Shown here one piece after another: positions 22,349 through 36,372 of a stretch of DNA of 64,000 bases. The stretch covers positions 13,921,561 through 13,985,560 of the forward strand of contig CM041097.1 of assembly GCA_023079485.1 (NCBI GenBank), written 5' to 3'. The stretch is from Archilochus colubris. Its lineage: Eukaryota > Chordata > Aves > Apodiformes > Trochilidae. The notes below the pieces were generated by a model. That model had not been told where the DNA came from. It was given only the letters and a program-made list of their open reading frames with translations, and did no database searches. The translations under genes were made by a program, and so were the position numbers. Position 1 is the first letter of the stretch; every line of letters begins with the position of its first letter.

Positions 22349-24830
22349 GTGAGTCTATTTCCCTTTGCCTGGAAACTGATAATGATTTAAAACACATTTA
22401 AGGTAGTGTTTTAATGTGGTCCTGTGGTTTTTTTTTTATGAGATGTTACAGTGATAGATGCATTAGATAAACTCTCTGGATGCCAGAGCAGCTCTGTTGG
22501 TTAACTATTCAGCTGTCTTAAGTATTTTTGTGTCATGAAGATGAGCTTGGTAGACTTCTAGCAATGATAATATCACCTGAAACGATGATAAATATTTTCA
22601 CCATTAGTCCCTCTAATACAGCTGTAGAAAATATCTTTGTCCTGGCCTTCAGGAAAGGTGGGTGTGAGAGAAAAGCCTGGTGTGACAGGACTTGGTTCCA
22701 TTTTCCTCAGAGCTCCTGTGCAATCTTAAGCAGTTGTTTTGTTCCTTTGACTGTACAGCAAGAACCAGGGATAACCTTGCTTCACAATACATGGCAATAC
22801 TCTGAGCACAAGATTTTTAAGCATTGATGTTTAGAAGTGAACCCTGCAGGGTCTTGAAAGTAAAGATTGCTTCTTAAAAAGAGTATGTGTTCTATGCCAG
22901 TGGGCCATTGGTTTCAGTAGGGGAGATTGGGAATTACATCTCCATTTTATTCCGAGTAAATCAAAACCTTCCACATCTTCTTGTGCCAGAACCAAAATCT
23001 AAAAACACCTCATTTGTCCAGTTATGAAAATGAACCGGGGATTAGCCTCATAGCACATATTTAGTAATTATTTCTACATCTAATTAAATGGGACACAGAA
23101 AAATAGCTTTGGTTGGAAATAGCTGTCCATAGATAATTATATTTGCAGAATCAATTAAAAAAATACCAAGCTGCTTTTCAGTACATCCATTTTGCTGACA
23201 ATTAATGGGCCAAATTGTTAAGGCTGGGAACATTTGAAAGAATATTAACGAATAGATGACAACAGTCTTGTGAAATAGTGTATCTATTAACATTTGCAAG
23301 TAATTAAATCATCACAGTATGACAGTGAATGAAATTGTACAAAGCTGAACTTGGAAAAGTTCTGCAGATGCCACTGTAGTATCCTGTTCTTCAGTATATA
23401 TTCTTCATTTCGAGGGCTAAACTTGGTCACGTTCACACCAGGATAGCCCTTGAAGATTATGGTATATCCTGAGGCACTGTAGTGAGAGGTTAGTAATATT
23501 TAACTTGCATTGATACAAAATGCTCTTCTAAGTAGAAAAGGTTTTGAAATCAAATGCTAATAGCTATTATCAAGAAGAATGTTGCTACCCCTCATCTGGA
23601 AAACAGTTCCATTTTCTGCAATTTCACTAATGGATCGAGAGAAATAATTGCAAAATTAGTGTTTAATTCACTGAAAGAGCAACAATAGCATCCCTGAGAA
23701 TATACTGCAGTTGAGAAGTACTGACTTGCTGACCAGTAGTTAGAGACTAATTTTTGATAAATGTTGGCTTGGATTGCAGATCATAATATTATTCTAGTCT
23801 AAAATTAAGATGTGTTAATTAAATGTAAATACTTTTTTACTTGAAAATTCCTAACCATCCACCTCATAAAATTTTTGTTTGCTTCATAACAAACCTGCAC
23901 ATAAATCAAGGAAGATACATGAACGAAGACTTTAACTGAAGCCAAATTACTTTTCCAGTAGTGTTTGTTATTTTGCATATGGACAGCAATTGTTTCCTAT
24001 CTGCTCTCCATAGTATGGATGAGTAGGTAACATTTATTGGTGGCTCTGGTGGTTTTACAAGCATTGTCATTAATACCATTGACTTCACTAGATCAATTTT
24101 TTGTGTATGATCGATACTAAAAAAAGTGGAGATTAAAAATAATATAATCATGGAATGTATGTCATGTAGCAGTCAAAAGTTTTTGAGAAATATGAAGCAA
24201 CAAATCGAGGAACAATAAGCAAACCTGAGAGCACAGGTGTAGTAGCTTCAAAATGATCTCCTGTGTGTCTACCTCTATAGTTCTGAGGATTTTTTGAGAG
24301 CATATAAAGATGTCAACCTGTGTTTTAGGATAAATGAGAAAGCAGCTAGAACACAAATTGTCCACAGTAACATTTCATGTTGTGCAGACCGTGTCATTGA
24401 AGTGGCAACACAGCATTTTCTGTGCCCTTTTCAGTGTGATTACCTTACTTTAGGAAAAATAAAATGTTTATCTCTGTGAGTGTTTTGAAGTAAGGAAAAA
24501 ACAGATCCTCAAACACCACAGAGTCTAAATTACATGTTTGAAAGGAAAAGTAATCTGGATTTTCAGGAAGAAATACGTAATTTAAAATGTACTGGACAAC
24601 ATATGGAATAATTTGCTAAATAACACCATCAAAGCAAATGGCATGAAAACAAGTTTGAGACAGATTTTTCAGTAAGGGAAACACAGTATTGATGTGCACA
24701 GCAGAGAAGCACTTGTTATGAAAGAATATCCCTCAAGGGGACAGGAATGCTGGACAAGGATCTCTTTTTTGTTTTGGTGTGAGAAAAAGCCTTATAAAAC
24801 ATAACTCAGAACTGGATAATGGAGAAAAGA

Positions 24831-24872
24831 CATGGTTACCCTTTAGCAATACATGGCTACCCTTTGGCAATA
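24831..24872. repeat. 21-bp direct tandem duplication
   Basis: CATGGTTACCCTTTAGCAATA is followed at once by CATGGCTACCCTTTGGCAATA, two copies of 21 bases with two mismatches. A local duplication without further copies. Confidence 0.9.
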
Positions 24873-24999
24873 CATTTTGCAGATAAAACAAATTATATTT
24901 TTACTTCAGTGTTTCTGAGCAGTTGTGGAATCAGATGAATTGAGACCAGAATGAAGCAGAGGAAAGCCTGCTGCTTGTTTGCTTTGTATCAATGCCCTG

Positions 25000-25123
25000 T
25001 TATCTGGGGACCAAAATAAAGAGTTGGGGAGGTTGCTTGTGAAGGTTTGGCAAATGTCCTTTTATCCAGAGACCAAAATAAAGAATTGAGGACTTTGCTT
25101 GTGAATGTTTGGCAAATAATTTA
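25000..25123. repeat. 62-bp direct tandem duplication containing AATAAA
   Basis: Two head-to-tail copies with a period of 62 bases. They share the blocks GACCAAAATAAAGA, TTGCTTGTGAA and GTTTGGCAAAT. Each copy carries an AATAAA hexamer. The copies differ at several positions, so the duplication is not recent. No gene ends here, so the hexamers are probably incidental. Confidence 0.85.
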
Positions 25124-27616
25124 TCTCAGTTTGGATCCTTTGTGACTCATTTTGTGATACAGCAATAAAGTAAGTTTTGTGATGGTGTCTTGTAAGGAAG
25201 CTTTATTTTCAGTTTCCTTTATTTAAAAAAGAGAGCCATAGGAAGCAGTCACTGTTTGATGAAGCTTTTCCTTTCTTTATCTGTTGAGCTTCCATGCTGT
25301 GTTCATTAGAGACTTCTTGTAATTGAGTATCTTTGGAAATGATCTTTGCAGTTTCTGAATGAGATTCCTGTATTTGCAGAGGTAATTTGATGTTCTCAGT
25401 TTCTTTTTCCATGTGGATCCTGGACAAATGGCAAAAGAATATGACTGATGTTGAAGAGAAAGGGTCACTTCCATCTTCTTGGCATGATGGCCATCTCAGT
25501 AATGAAAAGGGATGGGAACTTGCAGGCAAGCAGCAGCTCTGAATTACCCATCACTAAAGTTTCCTGAATTTGGTACTTTTAATGACACTGCTGCTCAAAG
25601 AGGGCTATGTGATTTTAAGTTGGTAGAGTGGAAAATAAACTAGGTCAGCACAATGGAAGCTGCAAAAATTGCACTGGCTTTTATCCCTGAACAATGAGGA
25701 GAACACTATCACAGGATGACCAGGAGCCACAAAGTTGTCTGGGGCTGGTTGGCAGTTGGGCTTCCTGGGCAGGAGGGACAATGATGACTCTAAGGTCAGT
25801 TTGCTTCTCCACCTCTTTGATTACACTTGAGGAAAAGCTGGCCTGGCTGGACCTTGAGCTATCATGGGCATAATGAAGGGGGACTTTTAGTCCCAGGACC
25901 TCTAGTGATTGAAACCGATTTAGCATCAAGAATTTGAGTCTTGGCAAACAGAAAAGGTGAGGAGAAACTGCTTCTTTTTCTGCTTTTGTTTCTTTCATAC
26001 TGGTTCCTGAAACTGTGCACTGTATGCACAGCCAATGAGTATTTCTCAGAAGTATTCACTGGGATTTTAAGATTTGTCACTGGAGCTTGAATAGCACACA
26101 TCCAGCCTGGTAGAACGTGTGTGTAGCAAGGTGCAGTTTTCCAAGCACATTATTTTTGCATTTCTGGGCATTTGTTTTGCATTTGTGATTTTATACGCAG
26201 CCTCAGTACCATGACATCCTTCTGCAGCTCTTCAAAGTCAATTTAAAATTTGACTTAGATTGTCTGCAGCCTTTGCCACTCTTATTCTTACAGCCTTTTT
26301 CTACAAGCTCAGAACTGCAGAGTGTGTTTGGAAGTGACCGTCAAACTTTTTAGGGATTGAGTGTGACTTCAGTTTTTTTTTTTTACCAATACAAGTTCCT
26401 GTAGCATGCTGAGCCAATAATGCAACTTGAAATGCCTTTTCTAGCACTTCCACTGCATTCTCTTGCAAATTGAAACAGTCCTGAGTATTGATGATTTAAG
26501 GGAAAGCCAGGGTCAGTGCCTTTCTTTTTCACAGAGGTGCAGGAGGGTGACAGGAGTTGGGAAATCAAGTAAAATACTTTGATATGCATTAACTTTAGGA
26601 AAAAAAAAACGACATATTTCAGGAGTGATGGTGACCTTCCACTGATTGTTTTTTCTATTCTGATTTTTAATCTAAGCACTACAATGCTGTAGTCTGTGGT
26701 TTCAAAGGGAAAAATAAGCAGAGAATATTAAGAAGCAATTAAGATTTTAGAGTTTAGCCAACAGCAACTTTTAAATGGGAACTAAATTATAGCCATTTCT
26801 CATTTTCAGCTAAGAGGAAGAAATTAATTCCAAACTATAGCTGGAGAGTTTTCTTTTTCTTTCTTTTCAGCAGATACCATAATTCACCTCTGAATTATTG
26901 CCACCATCAACATTGTGATCCTAAAGACAAAGCAGGAGTATTGTATTGCATTTTTTCTTAAATCAAGCTGCTTATACAGTGCTAATATGTTTACATTCAG
27001 GAGGGATTTTTGGAACAACACAGCTGCTGCCTTTCAAAGACCAAGCAAGCTTGCACTGCTTGTTTATAGTCGTGTGTGCATATGAGACAGCTTGGGGAAA
27101 AAGATGCCTTTAATTTTCTTTGGGCAAAACCCTAAAGAATTTAGTAGACATTATGAATTTTCTTAAGTTTTTATTAAGCATCCTGTTGCACTGAGCAGAG
27201 TCCTGTGGCAGAGCCTTGTGTTTTTCTGGCAGTACCATTCTGTGCAGAAGAAATTCTGCACCAAAGGAGATGTGGGTGCTTTTCCTGACTTGCTCATTGA
27301 TTTTCTGTGACCCCAGGCCAAGTCACTTAGGGTTTGACAGCTGAACTCTGTGGCAAAGACCTCAGTGAGAGCAAGCTCAGGTGTTCGATATTTCAGCATC
27401 TGAGTTCTGTGACTGGTAAATTAGCACTGAAGAAGGTTGATCACCTCTATTTGTAAATTAGTTTGTAATATAGAAATGAAAGCTGCAACATAATACCAAG
27501 AGCTGTTGTAATTACCATGTCTGATAACCATGCCTTGGAAAACTTCCTTTTAGTGTTAAATTCTGTGGAACTTGCACAGCTTCATAGCTAAGACAGTGCT
27601 AAAACATCGAGGGGAG

Positions 27617-27647
27617 AAAAAAAAAAGAAAAAAGAAAAAAAAAAAGA
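27617..27647. repeat. A-rich purine tract
   Basis: About 31 bases of A with isolated G (AAAAAAGAAAAAAGAAAAA). Simple low-complexity sequence. Confidence 0.75.
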
Positions 27648-30600
27648 ACTGTTGCCTGTAGCATGTTGTAAAAAGTGCTGAAATTGTTTTTTGAACCTAT
27701 CTCTAGGTTTTATTTTATGAGTACACAATGTGTTGCTCATCTACTATACTGATTGAAAAAGGATTGCAAATTTGCAGACCATTGTAAAATTGCTTGCTTA
27801 CAATGATAAAAGCTGCTTTCAGCTTACTCTAAAATATTCGTGATTCTGCTCATTTTCTGACTAGTGGAGTATGCTAGGTGGTAACAGTTTCTGAGAGCCT
27901 GTCTGTTGATTTTAAGGATGCCTCGGGTGCAGTTGCATGAGTGTTTATTTCAGCAGCAGCAGTTCAAGCAGCCTCCTCTATTCCTACCCTCTGTGATAGC
28001 AATGCAAATGTTTGTACAACCATGTGAGAAGCTGGATTGAGGAATAATCCATGGAGAGAAAAAAAGAAAAAAGAAAGAGGGGCTTTTGTACCTTGATTTA
28101 AGAGAGATCAGCTCCCAGCCTGGTTCATGTAGTAACCAGAGTTGTACCAACATAACTGAGGGACCAGCACGAGGCAGGAATGAGCAGGCAGGATGGGGCT
28201 GCTCCCAGTGACACTGTCCCCTGTGATGCCTCAGGACAATATCCAGGCACTTGTGTTCAGCTTGGGGATGACAGTGCACCAGAGAGCAACCCAGCTTAGC
28301 ACAGGCAGTGAGGAGAATTAGCCAACAAGGGCAAGAGATTTCCTAAACTGGGAGACGGGCAACACCACGGGGAAACAAAGGGAAATATGGAGGTGAGTGG
28401 TGTGCCTGAAACCTCTTGCAGCTTCCACTTCCTTTTTATTGGCCAGATGTGCCCCGCTTCTACTGGATGTGGCAAATCATGCCTTCATTTTTCTCTGGGA
28501 ACGGCCATGTCTAGCCTCATATGATGCCAAACAGTCTCACAGGGATGGGGAATGGGTCAGATCATTGCCTGGCAAATTGGATGTGTCCAGCCTGACTCAA
28601 AGCCTTCTTATCTCCCTGCCTTAGTCCAGGCAATGCAGGAAAAGCACTTCAGCTTTTATTGCAGAAGATCCAGGTTGTATTTGATTTTTCCTGTGCTAAA
28701 AGTAAAGGAACTGAAATATTGGGCCCTTTTGTGTACTGTATCTCAAAATGCTGCTCTTTTTCATTAAAGGGAACCAGACCTCTGATCAGTTCCTTCTTAT
28801 CCTGCATGGAGAGCTGAGCTCATCCTCTGTGCCAGCAGCAGGCAGTTTGCTTTCAAGCCTGAAGCTCAGGGCAGCTGCCAGTTGCTTGTTCTAGCTCTTG
28901 GTATCATTCTTTGAGCACTTGTCATTCTTCCATTACAAGGAAAATCAATATGAAAACTTCTCTGACAGCATTTCTGCTCTTTCATCCTGCAACGCTCAGC
29001 CTGGGGCGGAGAGGAAGAAAAGCCCAGAGGATCAGCTAATCCCAACCTCTGGCATGCTGCTGCTGGTCCTCCTCTTGTCATCTCCTGGCCTTTCATCCTC
29101 TCCTTTTTGCAGTGTGCTGAAAAGGACCCAGCCTGGCTGTATGAAGGGGTGGGGGAACACTGGGGTTTTCTCTGTGCAGGAAGGGCTGAGGTAGGTGAGT
29201 GCTGCTGTGTGCAGGGCAGGCTGGGGCTGAGCACCCCATGCTGCCATTCCTTCACAAGCAACTTCTTGCTCAATAACCATTTCCCAAATGGCTACTTTAG
29301 GGCCTTTCAGAAATCACAGGAGTTGTGAGCTGTTATAGTAACCAACCCCCTGCTGCTGAATTACCCCTGAGATGCCCATTTGGGCTCCTAAACAAACTTA
29401 CTCATACTCATTAGACAAAAAAGAGAGAGTGAGAGATTTGCAAATGGGAAGTTGCTTTTTAAGCATGCTGGATGATCTGTTAAGGGCTAGACTGTGGAAG
29501 GGGGCATGTTCTCTCATTATATGCCTGTTACTTTTACTATTCTTTAATTAACACTACTTTTACTTCTTCTCACAAACCAGAATTCTTCAAGGTTTCTGTT
29601 TCCTCACTGGGGTGGCCAGTAGCGAGCTGCAGCTTTACAAACCAGCAACTTTTGTCTTGAGAAAGGAAAGAAGTTGAAGAGGGATTTGTGAAGCTTACGT
29701 TCAGATCAGTGGTGATTTCCAGAACTATAAGAGTATCTTCAAAACTCAGGAAATAGTAGTTTCAGTGCTAACTGTACAGTATCAGGAACAACATCAAAAA
29801 TCACTAATTACTCTTTGGCCTAGGAATGTCCCATTTAAGTGAAGTAGCACAGTCTAGATTTTGCTTCAGATTTAAGCCTGAGCAGTCCCATTGATGTTAA
29901 CAGAGTGACTCCTGAATAACTTCTATTAGCTAAATGAGGCCTTGATCTTGTAAACTCGAGTCTGCCTATATATCACCTATATAATCTTAAATGGGCTCTC
30001 AAGAATACGCAATTGCAATATCCAGTTACTTCTCAGCAGTTTCTTTCTGTGTCCTGCATGCCCAGCCTTCATCTTGTTGTCACAAAGCAATGTTTTCCTC
30101 TCAGCTGTCGTGTAAATGAAAAGCAGATCCAGATTTCTAGCAGCCTAGTATGTCTCCAGGTGTAAATAAGAGGTTGTTCTTTTGTGAGGTACCTTTTCAA
30201 TGAGTTGGTTAGACCAGATGATAGGCAGGTTTGCTAGCAGAGAAGGGAAACCACCTCTCTACTACATGAAAGAAGTCTGCAAGAAATATGTGATCTTCTG
30301 CACCAATTGTGCTGGGGATAAGGAGTCTTTGGCTTAAATTGCAGTAAGAAGTTTAGGTATGGCATTAGAAAAAGTTTCTTGATAGAACAGACAAAAAAAG
30401 CATTTTTTTCTACAGAATTTCTATCATTTCTGGGTTCCAGAACAAGGTTAAGCAGCCATTTGTCAGGAGCACTTCAGGAGTCATTGGTCCTGCACAGGAG
30501 TTTCAAGGTCCACTCTCTGCAGCTCTGTGGAACATGCTAAAGCACACATGAAAATATGAGAAAGGAGGAGGAATGTTGTGACAAATTGTCCTGTAAATCA

Positions 30601-32479
30601 CAGACTAGAAGCTTGGAAAAACATTTGGAAAGCATAGTTTGAATGTGTCATGTTTCAAGTGAATAATGTGGTACCACTTCTGCAGGAAACTTCTGTACAA
30701 CTTTAATATTTTTGAACTCTGGCTTCAATGCTGTGGTCAGTAATTTAGAAGAGAAAATTTCACAAACACTTTTTGGGAAATTAAATAGCTTTAAAAAGAA
30801 AAGGAAGACTATTTTTTAAGATTGATGCATTCTTTTTCTGTTCCCCTTCTCATCTCAAAGAAACCATTTGTTAACCCATTGTTAGATCTGTTGCTCATTT
30901 ATCTTTTCTATTGATCTGTTGCTAGTTTATCTCTTATCTATAATATTTCTTGGTTTATAAGAGTATGTGTTAAATTCTATGCAGGTATCTTTGGAGTAGA
31001 TTCCCTCTCATAAATTGGTAGGTTTGGAGCTAAAGGAATGTCTTGGACAAACTGTGAATGAAATATCCTATAATACAAGTAGATGTACCCAGAGGGAACA
31101 GTATACCTGTGCTGTGAAACTGTGAATTAACCACAGCAATCAGATAAATTATATTTGTTTTCTCTCTCCTTGTAACCATAAAATATAGCTATTGAAGAGC
31201 CCTGTGCTGTCCTAAGTTCCACAGCAGCATTTGGACAAACATTAGCACTAGCTATTTCACAGCAGGATGTGGTCTGAGTGTAAAATTATAGGGTAAGAAT
31301 ATTAAATCAATTCAGCATTCAGAACTGCTTGGGTAAACACTAGGAATCAGCAGACTACTAAAACAATAATAAGCAGAAGTGGAATTAATTTCACATTTCT
31401 TAAAACAAAGTACCAGCTGTGCAACTCTGGAAAAGCTGGGAAAGCCTTTGAATGTAGGAGAAACATGTGAATTCATTCAGTTTCATGTAGAATACTGAAT
31501 TTGATTAAAAGAAAACCCTTTTTCTATGGCTATAAGCAGCATATATTTTATTCTACCAACTTACAGGTTAAAATCCATTTGAGTTCTACCTTTCAAGCTG
31601 AAAGAGGCATAGGTGGCCTGCCTGGTTCTTGATTACTGGGCTCATTCATGTATTGGAAACAAAACCATTTTGAAATATCCTGCAAAGTGACATTTATAAA
31701 GTAACAGAAATGAGCCCAAACTGAATTTTAAAGAAATTGTTGGTGTTAAAACCAAAAAGAAACTAAATAAAAACATTTCCCCATAAGGACCAATGTTTTG
31801 TTCCCTGAAGGCTTAGATTTGTTCTTTATTTTCCTTATGATCAAATCATCAGTTACAGGGTTATCTTTTTGCACAGTGATTCACTCTCTTTATCATTTTT
31901 TAAATGACCTTTTGAAAGTTTCCAGTTGTAGCAGCATGAGCTTATCTCATTCACCTCCATGTCAAGTACATTTTAAGGTGTTACAGATCAAGGCATGTTC
32001 TGTCGTGCCACAGGTTGGACTGGGGGCTGTGATGCTGAATCCCTGTGGATGGAGGCATCTCCAAGTCAAGGGATGGCTCCTTTTGCATAGGCATGAGGCT
32101 GGTGATTGAGGGGTTCCTCAACTGCAGCAAATCCCTCACTATCAGTGGGTGGAGATAGGGAATAGAGTTTACCCCTAGTGATGGATATTTGACATGAATT
32201 TATCAGCAATAATTCCTTATTAGAGAAAAATCTAATAATGATTAATAACTAGTAGCATTTGCATGCATAAATCACCATAGTTTTACTTGGATGATATTTA
32301 ATATTGAATCTATGCAGGCAAAGCAATTGTATCTCTGTGGAAATCAATCCTAATGAATAAAAAAACTGAAAAGATTTTTAAGATAATTTGAGCAAAGAAA
32401 ATACTCTCTTTTTTTTTTCCTCAGATTGTGGAAATAAAGTTTTTGTTTTCCAAAGAGAAATACAGTAATTAGAAAATTT

Positions 32480-32830
32480 GCAAATGGAAATTCACCTCTG
32501 TTGGTCTTCATCTTTATTTATGTCATTAAATGGAGTCTTTAATTAGCATATATATTATTCATGTTTCGATAAAATCCATTTTATAAGTCCAGGTTCAAAT
32601 ATAAAAATCAAAATAGGCTTCGTGCACCCTATTGTTCCCATGCAAAGCAGCTAACATAGATGTAAAGATATGAGGTGAATTGAAACATTCATATTTCATA
32701 AGGATGCAGTCTACATTTTCTGAAATTATGGCTTGAACTCTTATTTTTAACTTTTTCTCATTTGCATACATATTAGTCCCTGTTTAAATGATGTGTTAAT
32801 TCTATTCATTAGACTTCAGTGAATGATTCT
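32480..32830. promoter_or_regulatory. Candidate enhancer-like AT-rich block with octamer/homeobox motifs
   Basis: Within 350 bases there are AAATTTGCAAATGG (a near-palindromic octamer-like site), TTAATTAGCATATATATT, TCATTTGCATAC (a perfect ATTTGCAT octamer near 32760) and several ATTA cores. A second GCATTTGCATGC lies just upstream near 32257. No repeat or ORF explains the block. POU and homeodomain proteins are known to bind such sites. A regulatory role is inference, because AT-rich sequence produces such motifs by chance. Confidence 0.25.
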
Positions 32831-34287
32831 AACTCTCCTGATAATCAAGCACAGGTCCCTGGAAAGCAAATTATGGACTTTCATGTTGCCAAACCCATTG
32901 TAAATGTGACATTTATCACTGCAAAGACAACTCATGTGGAGCACTTGGCTGCAGTCAGGAGGACAGAACCCTTTTTCTTATGCTTAAAGTAACGATTGTT
33001 ATCTGTGAATAAGGACCTGGCACCAGGTCCCTGAGGTCTCTTCAGAAATGATTGGGCATTTCACAACCACACCATGCTCTTGATGCTAAAAATGCCAGTT
33101 CAGGTCCTTGGGAGAGGAAGAATAACTTCACCCAGGTCCTCACACAAATGGCATCCAGAATATGGGCAATCAAAATCTTGTGTTTCCCATAACATGGTGG
33201 TGGAAATGAGAATTTGGGGGACCTGCAAGGGCTCTGCAGCATTCTGAAGGGTTTTCAGCTGTCAAAGCAGGAGCCTGACCGTTTGGCTTTGCTGCTATCC
33301 AAAATATATTTGTGCTTTAATATCTCCAAAGTGGTGGTCCTGAAGGCAAAGGACAAAGGTGGCCAAAGTGCAGCAGGAGTTCTTTTTCTGGGTTTCTGAG
33401 CCAGATCCTGTCACAAATATGAGTAGAAAAGGGGCAGCAAAACAGTACTGGAGTTAGGTGTCTACTGCTGCATATTGATTTGCCAGGCTGTGACAATTCA
33501 TCTTTTTAATTCAAGGTATAAAAGCATTGTTATCCCAGTGGTAAACCTGAGGTGATAATTTCACAAGGTTTTATGTTGATGGGGTGAGCCCTGAGTGGTG
33601 CCACACAGGGAGTTGCCATGTGTGCTCTGATTAACAAAAAAAATTGATGGGAAGAAAAAAGATTCTTATGCCATCACTGTGAGGAAATGCTTGACATCTT
33701 TAAAGGCCCATAAGTTTTGTTTCCATCTGTTTTTTGCACTGTCTGTGTCTTTTCAAAAGCAGTGTTGATGTGCTGTGGGGAATTAATTTAGCTGTTTGTG
33801 GCAGCAGAAGGTTAGAGTTCAACATCACTGGATTTGCTATCCACAGAGCAACATGGAACAAGTTCCCTGCTGTATAGTTTAGAGGAATAGGTAGGAACTA
33901 CTAGAAAGAGACCTGTTGTCCCTGCAGCACAGTTTTATTCAAGGTGCATGGAATAAGAGAGCAGAAGAGAGGAAATCACAGTATTTGATATACATTCTCA
34001 GCAGCTGCTTCATCTCACCATGTCTGAATGTGTAATCTCACTCTCAGGAGCATTCTGCATGAGGAGCAGCTGGGCCCTTCTGAACATAAAAGAAACTCCC
34101 ATTTCATCCAGGCTCTAGCTAGACCTACGGGGAAATTAAAAGTCTGTGTTTTAATTCAACTCTGAGATTTTGGTGGGTTGCAGCATTGTCTGTAGGATTT
34201 GAGCTTGCACTTGGATGTTCTCTCTTTCCTTAGCAATGTTTCTTTGCACTGACAGCATACAAGACAAGCCCTGAGCTTTATACCAGC

Positions 34288-34304
34288 TTTTTTTTTTTTT
34301 TTTT
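34288..34304. repeat. T17 homopolymer
   Basis: Seventeen T in a row inside the intron, followed by AACTATTTAAAC. Simple sequence, not near a recognised exon. Confidence 0.75.
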
Positions 34305-36142
34305 AACTATTTAAACTGCCTGCAGCCATCTCCTCCTCCACTCCTTGGATGGCAAGTATGGGATCCTGTTGACTTCCATACTGTCAAGCAGGAACAGGCT
34401 GTGCTAATTCCCTGTGTACTGAGCACAGAAAAGGACACTGAAGAAAAGGGGCTGTGAATCAACCCTAGCCCAGGGTCTAAGGTTATCCACATTTTTCTGT
34501 TAGTTGTTTTTTTGAAGCCTGGAGAGTAGACAGCTCAGCTTGCAGGTAGGGTAAGGGGATGAGTGTTCCCCTTCAATGCCTCATTCCAGCATCTTTTTCC
34601 CTTGGTTCACTGAGCAGCAACTTCCCACCCCAGAGAGAGATATATTAGCAACCACACTCATCTTTTTTCTGGTGACAGGATTAACTTTAGTATTACCATT
34701 GCACTCCACCAACTTTACTATATTCACTCAGTTCTCTGTGAAGGAGGAGTTAAATTCGTAAAGGTTGGATGCTTTCTGTTACATCTCGTGTTCTGTTTTG
34801 ACCTTCCTGTCTTCATATATTTTCCCCTTTTAAAGTTCCTAGCTGTATGTGAGATCTTAACATCAGTGGACTGCTTTGTGGAAATAAATATTAATGAGAT
34901 GGCTGCTGATAGCATCATATGTGTAGAAACAAATGCTTTTATAATAAATGGAATTTAATATTAATTGAGTGGTTTGGAGTTAAAGCAGGATATAAAGTGA
35001 CAAGCTCATGGCACAGCAAACTGCCCTTTGCAGGAATCCAATTAGAAGAGTTAGCAGCAAATAGTAAGCAAACTTGCTATAATGACACAGGGGCAATGCA
35101 AGAGTGGAGCATAATTTGAAGCCTAAGACCTATCCCCTTGAATGTCTCATAATTTCCATGAATCAACATTTAGTTACAATGTGATGCCAAGTTTGCATTC
35201 ATCAGCTCTTTCCTGGCACTGCTGCATCCCATTGCTTCAGTCAAACCAGAGGCAGAGAATGTGTTTTGCAATAAAAGGGCACATCAGTGAAAGGCACGGT
35301 GTTCTGCCACACGTCTGTTGGAGAAAAGTGACTCATTTGTTAGCCTGCTGAAAGTACTTTGCATTGAAAATCTCGTGCTGATGTTACAGGGTTTTGCCTG
35401 ATCACTTGAAGCTGTTAACTTTGCCATTTCCTCGATTAGAATGATAGAGTTGTTGCCTTTCCACATTGCAGTCTGTGCTCATGAGCTGGGGAAACTGATG
35501 GCTTGCTGAGATGTGTTGTAGATAAATGGTTAAATTTTGCCTGGAGTAACCAAGTGCAATTGTAACAGATATCTCTCATATCCTAAAGAGTGAGGGAAAG
35601 TGTTCCTTGGGTTTTAATTGTTCAAAAATATTTTTTCTAAATATTATGTAGCATTTTCATCTGGCAGATGGGATTGCAGAAGCTGCTATATTGAGACTTT
35701 GTTTGTAGCATTTCAGACATACTGGATATTGTGTGAAACTGGGTGAGTGAGCCTCTAAAGTAAGGGTGCAGGATGTAAAGTGATGGTGCAGGAGTGATAA
35801 AGACCTAAGCACAGCATCTGGGAAGTTGGGGCAGTGCTTCCAGGCTGATGGAGAAGCATGTGGGGGAAAAAAAAAAAACTAGCAAAGAGCAACTCAATTT
35901 ATCTCTTCTGTCAAAATGGCTACAATCAGCCAGGAGGCAAATGAATAAATGGATCAACAAGTATTTCACACTTGTGTGTTCTCGACAGGAAATCACAGAT
36001 CTGAAACCAAATGTCTGAGACAAAACTACCAGAAATAGTGGCAAAATACTCTGCTGTTTAGTCTGCATTTTAAGCATTTTTTTAGTTCACAAAAATCCTC
36101 AAATTATAATACTGGAATGAAATAGGAACTTGTCATTGCAGT

Positions 36143-36372
36143 TCATAGAGTCATAGAATACCAGGTTGACAGGGACCTCAGGGATCACTGGTCCAACATT
36201 TCTTGGCAAAAGCACAATCTGGACAGATGGTCGAGCACCCTGTCCAGCTGAATCTTAGAAGTGTCCAATGCTGGGGAATCCACCACTTCCCAGGCGAGAT
36301 CATTTGAATGGTTGATTGTTCTCATTGTGAAAAATGTTTTCTCCTGTGTTCAGTCACAATCTCAAGTTTCCA
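36143..36372 (-). mobile_element. CR1 LINE 3' fragment (antisense)
   Basis: On the + strand the block opens TCATAGAGTCATAGAAT, the reverse complement of the ATTCTATGA-type 3' end of CR1. It continues GGGACCTCAGGGATCACTGG, TCCAAC, then TCCACCACTTCCCAGG and AAAAATGTTTTCTCCTGTGTTCAG, all in the order of the CR1 3' region read in reverse. The element is therefore inserted on the minus strand and truncated at its 5' side, as is usual for CR1. The right border is approximate. The identification rests on memory of the CR1 consensus. Confidence 0.88.
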
